A stretch of 28,451 bases of DNA, taken from Stenocarpella maydis. Taxonomy: Eukaryota; Ascomycota; Sordariomycetes; Diaporthales; Diaporthaceae. The notes under the pieces were generated by a model, which saw only the letters and a list, made by a program, of their open reading frames with translations, was not told the origin of the DNA and did no database searches. The stretch is from assembly GCA_002270565.1 (NCBI GenBank), contig NQMI01000040.1, positions 1-28,451 on the forward strand. Direction: 5' to 3'. The position numbers were made by a program, and so were the translations under genes. Within the stretch, counting starts at the first letter, position 1. Each line of letters begins with the position of its first letter. Below are positions 10,901-21,134 of this stretch, in pieces.

Positions 10901-13900
10901 CATGTACACATGCTACACACATGTACACACACAGATGCACGCACGCACAAACCGTTTGCATTAACGCTCAATTCGGTCATTCACACATACACCACATAGA
11001 CTCCAAAGAGCGATCAGATGAGGACCCAGTGCTGGGGCCCGTATGCACGCATCTCTTGTCCTGGTACCGGTACGAGTACCATGTATCTACTTATTAGCCA
11101 ACAAGAACGGTCGCGGGCAGCACCGGTCAGTTACACTACAATCATAAGCGACAACTTGCAGCCCGTCCAGCCCGTTGCTTGTCCCACATAGCGCCGGGGC
11201 GACAAGGGCGACAAGGATAGTCGCACAGGACAGGCACACTGAAAACATCCTAGTCTGCCTTTTCTTTTAACCCTTTGCCATCCTGCTTCCACCTTCCTGG
11301 CTCGTTCGCATCATGGCTCTTGGGAATTGTGAGTCTCAGCGACGGCTGCATCAAAGTCTCGACACCCTAACGGAACAAAGACTAAATACCCACCCAGTAC
11401 TTGGCGTTGCATTGAGTCGTGCGTGCATGTTTCTTGATGCGGTCTGCCGGCTAAGTTCGTGCCGACGGAAAGGAGCAGATGTCACCACCGACATCCAGAA
11501 CTCTGCCAGGCCCCTGGGGCGGTGTCGAATTCACAATGGCACCATGATACGTAGTAGATAGGGTCAGGATCTGAGCGGGCTGCCTTGGTATCGCTAGCAA
11601 GGATTACACTAAAGGCTTTGGCGGATGATGCAAGAGGGCGAAAAAGGGTTCAATCCAGGGCTGGGCGTGGGACATGCGCGCACACACAGACCCACAGGCC
11701 GGCCGGTACGTACCGTCTGCTCGGGGCTGACGCCAGTACATAGTACACTCCTGCCTGACTGGCTGTGATCAAAACCGAGTCCTCGCGTCATCTGTCGTCG
11801 GCTCGAGGCTGGGAGAAAGTGCGAGACTGGCCGCTATCAGGCTTTGCTATCTCGTTCCAGCCACGACCTGAGTGCCATGCTATCTGTGGTAGATCATAGT
11901 AGAGCCAAAGTGCTGGGTAGGCAGGGAGTATCTTTTCCCGTTGGTTCTCGTCCGGTCTCTTCCGTATTTCCGCCGTGAACCTTGGTATCTAGTATACTAC
12001 CCAGGTATGGTAGATATGTACTCTACTGTACCGTACACACGTACCAGACTTGACTTTGTACTTGCACGCTCTGGCCTCTCCGAACTGTCTCCGCTCGCCT
12101 CCCTTCTTCTGTTCACCTCATCGCTGGCACCACGTTCTGCACATCTGTCTGCACGCCTGCATGTTTGCATGTGGATAAACCACATTAGCTGGCCAGTGGC
12201 ACACGGACAGGTACTCGGTTACATGTTCGCTCTCATGGTGGGCCCGGAGGCCACAGCCCGGCCCAGCCCGGCCCGTCACTTATCGGCCGCGGCTGTTTCC
12301 TTATCGGCGTTTCCTTCCATCGCCCTTCCTTCAACCTTCCATTACTGGTCAAAGCTTTTTGCCCCCCCCCCCCGTCCTGGGCTCTCCGAATCAACCCAAA
12401 TCCTCCATGACCGGGCGACAGCTAGACACGATCTGACCTCCCTTCTGACCTCCTACTCCCGCTAGAAGAGTCTATTCTTGATGCCAGTGGCTGCCTTCCT
12501 GTCATCTGTTCCCCGCCCTTCAGTCGGCCGCGGGACCACCGGACCAGTTGTCCTCGGTCGTCCCCTCGCTTACGCTTTCTCAAGGGGCTGAGACTGAGTT
12601 GCATGTCATGTCGTACAAGTACATGGTGTAGTACGGCTTCAGCCTGCCGGTCTGCCAGGGCGAGATCTACGTTGCAGCGTGGGACTGCTGAACCGGCCAG
12701 GAAATGGGGCCTGGCCTTTTCGCGGCACTTCGGAGCTCTCCACCATGCCAGATGCTCGATCCCCTGGGACTTGCTATGTAGTGTAGTGTACACTGCACTC
12801 GAGTCCTGCGACCACCGCCTGTCTCCCTTCGTCCCAGGCTGCGATCGACGACGAGCTCTGCATGCTGAACACTGCCTGCTGCACGACATCTCACCTGTAA
12901 CTCGTCACCAAGGGTCAGAGGGCCTAGAAGGTGCCACACCGTCGTCCCATGCCCACGTCACGGGCGGTGGCATGATCTCTCCACCCTCTCACCTGATGGC
13001 CCTCTTTCCCACCACGCAGACCTGCTAAAACTGCCCGCCCCTCGACTGCCGCGCCAATCATCCGGTGCATCTCACCCTGCGACTTGTACTTGCTCTTGCA
13101 GTCCGATATAAGAATGCGACACCTCAACATCCCATATTCGCGGGGGCTCCCTATCTGCCTACGCCGCCCCTCCGGAAAAAGCCAAGGGATAGCATGACTA
13201 CTCCTACAGGGAATAACACGCCACATTGGAAGGGATAATCCGCAGCCGATGGAGGGCTCGCAGCCAGATGAGCCAAAGCAGGAAGCGACACCGAATGCAC
13301 CTCTAAAGGAAGCCTGGAAAAGGTGCCCGGGACAGGGCGCTACGTTGGGACAAGGACGAACGCTTGTGCCTGGCAAACCATGACCGTTGCGCCAGAGGAT
13401 CTAGGGAACCGCCAGACCGCCCAAAACGACCGCTGGCTCGGCCGGAATTTGACGATTAATTGACCGGCCTGGGTAGACCCGCTACCAGCCCAGCCCTGAG
13501 ACCCTTACCCCTGGGTCAGTCGGCACGATTCCAAGATCTACCGAAAAAGGAAAACACATGAGCACATGTCGATGCAAGCCTCGGCAGGCCAGTCTTCATG
13601 TCGTTCGTTTTGGCCGCAGCTTTGCATTTCGACAGGCTCTCGTTATCGACCGTTTCCTCTTTAGGCATCCCGAGTCTAACACTACAGAGCCATGGATCGC
13701 GGGAGCCGCAGGCTGCGCCGGCCGCCTTAAGCCACCGTCATGATTCAGGATTTGTCGGTACCATGCATATCCGGGTTTACTACGAGGAACCGCCGAGCAT
13801 CGGAAACTAAGCAATCAACGCCACGAGATGCTGGCCTTGCGCCGCATCGAATGGGCCAAGCGAGGCCCGTCACTCCTGTCTGTTTGGCTGCCCGGCCCCA

Positions 13901-15550
13901 CCGTGCCAGCGCTCCTTATCAACGCGAGCAACGCCCTCACTGTTCGGCCGGTCGTATGTCCTCTAAAGATCGAGGCTAACCCAAAGAGACCCGAAACAGG
14001 ACCTGGGCCTGTTCTCAGCCTTGCTCGTCGCACAAAGATCTTGCTTGCATTTGTCCTGTCTCACCACAAGTGGTTACCAGTGCAGCCAGAAATTACGCTG
14101 TCGTTAAAACCCGACACTAGGTGCATTCCAAACTTATCTATGCGGCACTTGCATAATATGCCAGCCGTGCATTGTCATACCGGTAGCACGTTCACATGTT
14201 CAGGGGCAACAGATGTTGCCACCGCCAAAGTCTAACAGTAGCGCCTCTCTTAAGCAAAACCTAGCAAATGAGTTCACGCGTCATTCCTGTTCCTGGCCAA
14301 TTCAGACGTGCAAAAAGGCTTTTGTTCCTGATTTCGACGCCCATGTCTCTCGCGATGACGAGCGCGTCAGTGCTGGGACGGTCTGTTCAACAATTCTCCC
14401 GGGCACTTTCTTTCAAGACACAACAGCGGGGTGCGAGTGTATAGATACAACGGCTACTTTCTTTGAGCCCATCGCTTGTGCTAAGAATCGGGAACATACG
14501 AATCCGGCGCTGGGAGTTACACATGTACATACAATCACAGCATTTTTTCATATGCCAAAGTCTTTTGAGAGACGAGGTATGCCTCACACAGCACCATCCC
14601 GGACGGGCTTGGGCTGCCTCGCTGCTGTGATCAACCAATCCACAATCTGCTCCGGGACTGACGAGCCAGCGAGCAAAGGCACCAACCAAGCTTGACCGCT
14701 GCAGGCTGCAGCTTGCTTATTCCCGCTGTGGGCCGGGTGGCCGGGACGAGCTCCATCTGCCGTCGCGATATCTCCCGGGGCCCACTCTGACCATTTCGAG
14801 AAACAAAGGGGCCCACGTGTTTTTCAAGCAGAGAGCTCCAGGAGCTGCTGAACTTCCAAGCTGTCCTCAAACCCTCAGTAAAACAGTCTAGGGACTCGGT
14901 GAGTCGGGCAAACAGGAATCCAGTCCACCAGGGGGCCTGCAGTAGCAGTCACAGTTCGACATACGGGACTGCGGCGATCAGGAGGTGAACACCCCTAAGG
15001 AGGTTCCTCGGCGACATTCCGCGGGCCTTTCCAGCTGGTGGCTCTGCCAGGCCCGGCGTGTCTCGAGTCAAAGGCCTCACACGTTCTCGACCAGGAGTAG
15101 CTTGTGTGGGTCCGAAAGATCAACCTATGTTGTATGACACTGGCGGCTCGAACCGGAGCCATGGCGGCGCAGGAAGGGGGGGGCTGCGAAACAAAAAAGA
15201 CCAGACACACACAGAGATAGTGAAAGAGGGACTGCCCCCTCCAACCAGAGCGGAACCTCTATCCTTTTTGGTGGAGACGGCCACGCAGAGCCGTGACAAC
15301 TCTATCGGGCACAATCCGAGCCAATACACGAAACGTGAAAACAAAAAAGCATGTGAAAAGGGACCTTTGTGGTGGTTATGCAAGGCCTAAGATTCGTGCG
15401 TGGATTGGCACTTCCTACATATTAACTCGGTCTCACACATATGTCCCCTAGGGGCATAGCGGATACGGCATAGCCCAAAAACCTACCACCTCTACTTGGG
15501 CGGGCCGATTCCTCCTCGCTGATGCCATCCCAACAAAATTTCTAACTTGC
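10173..15550. other. Long gene-poor interval between creC and creD
   Basis: 5.4 kb with no supported coding gene. Open frames up to about 150 codons occur on both strands (for example 11941-12465 + and 12924-13376 -), but they overlap each other, have biased Arg/Ser/Pro composition and no domain. The left part must hold the creD promoter and leader and includes the CAG tract; the right end holds the creC 3' UTR. A C-run occurs at about 12362-12374. Its size is large compared with the other gaps here and could hide a long non-coding RNA or regulatory sites, which I cannot show. Confidence 0.5.
10851..10902. repeat. (CAG)n trinucleotide microsatellite
   Basis: About 17 CAG-type units with one CAA near the start, followed by CA-rich sequence containing the palindrome-like ACATGTACACATG. 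It lies about 0.7 kb upstream of the creD start codon. Frames reading poly-Ser, poly-Ala or poly-Cys through it are repeat artefacts. Confidence 0.9.
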
Positions 15551-17848
15551 TCAACTGGCCGAGGTCTCACCGACCGGGGCGGTCGAGTCTGAAGGGCGGT
15601 TCCAGGTGCGGATGTGGCCTGGAAGAGACGGTCAGTTGGCGGAGTGACGAGGGATAAGATGAACGAGGCATAATAAAAAGGGAATGGGCGCGACTCTTCA
15701 CTTACCTGACTTGCAGCTCGTCAGGATGGCCTGCTCCGTGAAATCCAACCAGCACAACGGATCCGCGTCCACAACCTTGGTTAACACAGGTGGCAGTATC
15801 GCCGTGTTTGCCCGGGGCTCGACGGCGTGCGGCCCCCTGAAGCCGTCCTCCGTGTCGTCATCTGCAGAAATCGCAGAGTTGGACCGCACCCTGCTCGCAG
15901 ACGTCCCCTGTGTCTCAGCGCGCGTGAGTTGCGACGTGGTCAGCCTCGAGGCGATCGAGCCCCGCTGGCGCACTGACGCCGCGCCCGCGCCCGTCCCGGC
16001 CCTGGGCCGGTGCAGCATGCCGACGCTGAAGTCCCACAGGCACAGCCGGCGGTCCTCGCCGACGCTGCCGAAGCGGTAGTTCTTGTCATCGCAGCGCCAC
16101 GGATCGAAGGCCACGGACGTCACCCACGAGTGGTGGCCCTGGCAACGTGCTATGAGGACCGACTCGGGGACGTGCCAGATCGATATTAGGTCGTCCTGCC
16201 CGCCGGTGAGGACGTACTTGCCGTCTGGTGACCAGCAGACGGAGATGAGACCGCCGTAGTAGGAGTGGAAGTGGTCGAGGAGTCTACAGGATTTGTCAGC
16301 TCATACCAGCTCTGCACAGAGGTGGCAATGCGGCTCCTTACTCCTCCTTGAGATAGTCAATGATCCTCAGCGAGCCGTCCTCCGACACGACAGCCAGGTG
16401 CCGGTTGTCTGGTGAGAAGGCGAAGGCATTTATCCGCTGGTTCGAGAGCTTCCATGCTGCGACGGGATTGAATTTCTGGTTCTTCGAGTTAACCGACTTC
16501 TGCACCTGTATACCGTTCCTCGAGGTGTTCACCCCGTTCGTGCCGTTTGTGGACTCGATCTCGCCGTTGTCCCTGCTCTCGTGTTCCGACGTAAATATGG
16601 CGTCCTCCTTCTCCTTGTCGTAGACCACCAGGGAGCCATCCATATGTGATGCGAGGAAGAGGTTTTCTGAGCCCGGTATCCATTTTATTTGAGAGACGGG
16701 TGTTCCGTTTATGACGCCCTGTTTCGCGGTCAGTTTGGGCCCGAATGAGCACAGAGCCGAGAAATCCTACATTTTTGTTCAAACGCGCATATCGCTGTGA
16801 TGTGGCCTCCCACCATATTATCTCGCCAGTAGAGAAACCCATAATCACGTCGATATGGCTAGTGCTCTTGGTTATCTGGTTAACATCATGGCACAGGCAA
16901 TGCGCCTTGGTGAAGAGGATCTTGGTCAAATACTCAGCCTAGGCGGGGTCAGCACAAATATCGCAACACAAGCGCTCGTACGGCGAAAGAAGGCGCGAGA
17001 GCCCAGACCTTGTTAGCCGACGACATGTCCAGCCATTGGAACGCGCGATTGATGTTGGCAAAGGCGTAGATGCCATCCGTCGGGCGCTCCGATATCTTCT
17101 TGCTGAGCCCTTCATTGACGATAACCCTGCTGATGAAGGACGAGTTGCTCTTGGTCATGTTGTTCTTAGGCTTCTTGCGCTTGTTAGCGTCCTTGGAGTT
17201 GGGCGCGACCAGCAGCGCGGTGCCCTCCCCAAACGCCGGCGCGGACCCCAGCGACAGGGGCGCGTCGCTCGAGTTGGCGCGGCCGCCCTCGCTGCCGCTG
17301 ATGGTCGGGTCTCTTGAGTTGTCCTCGTACGGGTGCTCCTGTATGCTGCTCGACTGCTGCTGCCCGAAGCGGCCTGTCGCCATAATGGCCCCGCCCCTGT
17401 ACGGCAGAGGCGACTGCCGGGCATCGAGGTTGACCTGCGACACGCTCGTGCCCGCGGTGGCTGGTTGGGGGTTCGTGGCGAGGGGGTTTGGGTTGATTAC
17501 AGGCGCCTCGGACGGGTGCGGAGGGGGCGTCGCGAGGTGCAGGTCTTCCTTGAGGACATAGGTGCCTGTTACATGTCACACACTTGGTTTTAGCCCGGGT
17601 TCGCGCACACAGGCGTGGGTGTGAGGGGGCAGCCCCGCGGGGCGCGCGAATGCAGGAGGCCAGTAGGTGGGGACGAGCTCACCCTCTCCGACCAGGAAGT
17701 GGTCGTCGGGATTTGTGAGGATGTTATTGGTCTCGATCATGGGCGGGAGGTGGCCAGCGCCGAGGGCTGCATTGTATGCGGCCTGGGTGGGATACCGCGG
17801 GGGAGGCGGTAGGACGCTGAGGGCAGTGATCAGCGAGACGTCCGTCAT
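15551..17848 (-). CDS. creC: WD40-repeat protein CreC (CreB deubiquitinase partner, WDR20-like)
   Basis: Six exons: 17848-17683, 17565-17009, 16938-16771, 16718-16342, 16283-15706 and 15618-15551; 637 aa. All junctions keep phase. The N-terminus ([20 protein letters not shown] ... [19 protein letters not shown]) and a low-complexity stretch precede the conserved block [15 protein letters not shown] and [18 protein letters not shown]40 repeats run from about 240 to the end: [67 protein letters not shown], then [38 protein letters not shown], and finally HIRTWNRP in the last exon. An Arg/Ser/Ala-rich insert interrupts the last blades. In A. nidulans CreC binds and stabilises the deubiquitinase CreB in carbon catabolite repression; animal WDR20 does the same for USP12/46. 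Intron 2 has an unusual GTCTGG donor, and the final 22-residue exon follows a GTAAGT donor. The identity is firm. Confidence 0.95.
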
Positions 17849-20800
17849 AATGGAGTGGCAGCGGAGGGGAGGGGCGCAACGACAAAAAGGAGGGATAACA
17901 AATGGGATATAAGCTCACAACATGGCGCCGGTGGAACGAGTGAGAGCTCCTGAGGGTGGTACTGGATGCTTTCTTGGCGGGATGTCTGTATCCAAGGGTG
18001 CGTTTATCTATGGATCGAGGCCCCATGCACGGAGCGGAGCCTTGGCGGGCGTGTAATATAACGACAGGCGGCGGTCCTCAGACGGTATGTCTGCTGGAGG
18101 CGGTGCTCGCCGCGGCGGATTGTCGTTGGGGGGAACCCGGGGCGCAGGATACGGTGCTAGGCTATATGTATGCGCAGGAGCAGTGTGGCTGTCTGTCGCA
18201 AACCAGTACGACCACCCGATGCACGAGGTCTGACAGGTTGTATCGGCTTGTCGGGGATGGGCTGGCGCAACGTCGATTGACCTGCCAATTACGGAATGTC
18301 GTCTCCTGGCCAAGAGTCCAATTGCGCATTCACGGCTCTGGAAGCGCTCGAGATGGTTGGCGATGGTGGAGGAGGGAGGAAGAGGAGGAGTAAAGGTGTC
18401 GAGGACGGACTGTTTACAGATGCAGCGTGGGGAGCGGGTGGAAACAACGAGAGATGTCGAGGGCTCGCTCGGTCGGGATGGTGGATTCGGAGTAGATGAC
18501 CACAGCAGACTGACTGAAAGACAGACAGCTCGGGAGCCCCGTTGGAGCTCTACCCTGGGCCCGTCGTGTCGGGAGCCCCTGATCCTGGGGATCAGCCTGT
18601 GACCCATCCACATGCATGCATCTTGTGGGGTAACCACCTGCAGTTTGGTGGGAAACTGGGGTAGCCAGCACATCACCCGCGAGCTGGGTGATGTTGACAC
18701 TACTTACCTGGGTACCTACCTAGGTCCTTGAGTAGGAAATGTAAAAATAATAACTCGGTCTGCAGTATTTGCACCTGCAGCAACGGACGGTACCTGGTTA
18801 CACTGGTTGAAGTGTACACAAATAGCCAAGAAGACTGGGAAAAGGATGCAGCGCATAACACATGTCCCCCAAGCATGCTTCTGCTGAGATACACAAAGGT
18901 TAAGACCACTGTCTACATATTGTTCACTTGCTGAAATATTGCCTACCTAGGTAGATTGGACGACTAGGCGGAGCCCGCAGAAGCAGTCCCGAGGTCAGAA
19001 TCGTGACAAAGACCAAGGGTACCGCTAGTGAACTGTCTTGGCTATATCATGTGGCCTTCAACATTTAGATGGCTGGGATTACATTTGAGGCTGCCATACT
19101 ACATTTGAAGAATGATGTCAAGGAACGTGCAGTATGTTCAGTTGCACACTGAAGCTTTCGTATTTACTCCGAAGGACTACTTTGTTGGAGATGGTTTTGA
19201 TCCTCTCGCTGATACTCAGTGTCTACATCAGGATGAGCCCGAGTCCGCCCATCTGCCTTTTACTGGCGTACACGACTACGGACCCGCACCTGGATGCGAG
19301 CAGTACCCGTGGAAGCGGTTATACCTAGATCTGTTGCTGTTAGCCATGGGGCCAGAGAAAGAGCATGAACAATGACTGAGAATGAATGGGTGGCGATGTC
19401 AGTTCGTGGAGCCTCTGTCAAAGGCGATTTCATCAAGGCATTTTGCTATGAAGACCGTCGTGATAAAATTTTTATGATCATCATGTTGTCACAGGGGAAG
19501 CAATAAGTAAAACTCAGGACACTTACCACCGCGAAGATGTCGACAGACCCAAAAGATAGTTGCCAAACCAAGCCCGGAGATATCACTGTTGTTCTATAGC
19601 TACTGTCAGCGACAATTCAACTCGGCATGTGTGATCAAAGTGAGATTGAGCCTTGTGTTCAGCAGTGACTATTATCATCGGCGCTCGAAAGCTCTGACAT
19701 ATGCTTGTCATTGTTTTTTGTCAGGTCATCATTAAGGTGCAGAAAGTGGCTGGCTCTTGTGCTTGGGCAACGGGAAGAAGTACACCTACCAAGTGAGACT
19801 GCCAGGGGGATGAGGCGTGAGCAATATGCCTACCTACTTTGGCAGAGTTAGCAAGCTGGGCCTCCAGGGGGTGCATGCGAGAATGTTCAAGTTGGTGTCT
19901 CGTTCAGGAAATGCATGAATGGTAGGTTAAATATGTTGTCTGCATCGGAAACCCGAATAAGACTCGTCATCTAAAATCATCAGGGAAACGGAGAATTGTT
20001 GCGAAGGTGGAAGAAATAACATACTCTCTCCTACCGTGCGGATGATGGGGTGGGGCTCAGCGCATGGCGAGCCCCAAGACGTTTCCGGTTCAATGTCTAG
20101 CGGAGACAATAGACTGCCACGTCTTGAGTTGTAGCCGGCCAGGCATGGCAGTGCCATAGACCTGGATGGAGGACCATGTCAGCGAGGATGATTGTCTGCG
20201 GTCGTGAAGTCCGTGTGGTTGGCATTTCGAATCAGTGGACGAGGTTTTCTAGGCCTGTCGCAAAAATGGCATATCTGCTCATGAAAAATATTTCGGAGCC
20301 CAGTGCCGTTTCATCAGGATGGATGATGCTAGGGAAGGTGGACGGAATTGCTCATACCATACGAGCGATGGCGGTCGGGCCTGATATTCAAGTCAGCACA
20401 CTGCGCAAAATAGGAGATCAAAAGAATATCATGTCCGACATGGTAATCAGAAACAGCCATTTGTTGTCGTCAAAGAATTCTCAGTCGGTAATTCCAACTT
20501 GCCGAAGCAAAGTAAATGTTCATCAGGTAAAGGATCGTCGCAGAAAGGAACAGTCAGACGTACCGTCGCGATGGGGGCCCGACGCAGGCACAGCTGCCAA
20601 CCATGGAGGCATTTCGACGTAGCAAAGGACTCGAGAACTACTTTTCAAGGCGTTAGCTTGGGGTCGTAGACACTGGCAGCGTGGTTGAAAGCGCAAGTCG
20701 TGCTGAAATTCAGACTGACGTTACAATTGAGGTTTCATTCCTTTTAGGTCAAAGACTCTAGTTTGCGGTTATGGTGTTGTCATCAGGAAGACGGTGGGAA

Positions 20801-21134
20801 GAAGTAGGAAATGTGCTGGCTTACCTCGAATTTGGCACGCGATGCGCGTGGTCGATGTTGGAAAGAGAAGAGGTCAAATGCAGAGACTTTTTTTTTCTTG
20901 CCGTTTTGAAGCAAAAGTCAGCGGAGCCTGGGTGGAGCCTGGTACGGTGGCCCAAGCTCCAAGCCACTTTGCGGGGCGGGCGACGGTCAGCTGAGTTGGC
21001 GTCTGGTCGCGACGACTCACCCGGCTGCTTGTCATTGATTGCATCACCACGCCGCGCCTGAAGCGCGTCATCCCCCTCTCTCGTGAGCGTCATTTGGGTC
21101 TGAGGACCTGACCAACAAGACACTATCAACCAAA
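17849..21134. other. Intergenic region between creC and the DNA glycosylase gene
   Basis: No gene I can support. The first ~850 nt are GC-rich creC upstream DNA, where a 230-codon minus frame (18008-18700) has low-complexity composition and looks fortuitous. From about 18.7 to 20.8 kb the base composition falls toward AT. Short palindromic TACCTAGGTA-type words occur at 18703-18726 and 18943-18956. Several broken frames at 19.9-20.6 kb hint at an old gene. The right end is the glycosylase promoter. Confidence 0.5.
19927..20620 (-). pseudogene. Possible degenerate or unrecognised gene remnant
   Basis: On the minus strand several adjoining stretches look protein-like but are interrupted by in-frame stops and change frame. 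One frame gives GPTAIARMV, then after a TGA AIPSTFPSIIHPDETALGSE and IFFMSRYAIFATGLENLVH. A second frame in 20157-19927 gives LLSPLDIEPETSWGSPCAEP and continues 76 codons. An ATG near 20605 reads 16 codons into a GTACGT donor-like site. I recognise no family, and the opposite strand also has a 148-codon frame (20176-20622). It may be a decayed gene, an intron-rich real gene that I cannot assemble, or chance. Confidence 0.2.

Noticed and set aside
10765..11097. Poly-Ser/Ala/Cys proteins around 10.8 kb
   Set aside because: These are translations of the CAG microsatellite in several frames.
15110..15200. Possible tRNA T-arm around CTCGAACC (also at 3318 and 1958)
   Set aside because: The flanking bases do not pair as a 5-bp T-stem and no acceptor or anticodon arm was found; the 1958 site is inside the Clr5 exon.
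18008..18700. 230-codon minus frame upstream of creC
   Set aside because: It shows Ser/Pro/Arg low complexity, no domain, and lies in the creC upstream region; it also overlaps plus-strand frames of similar quality.
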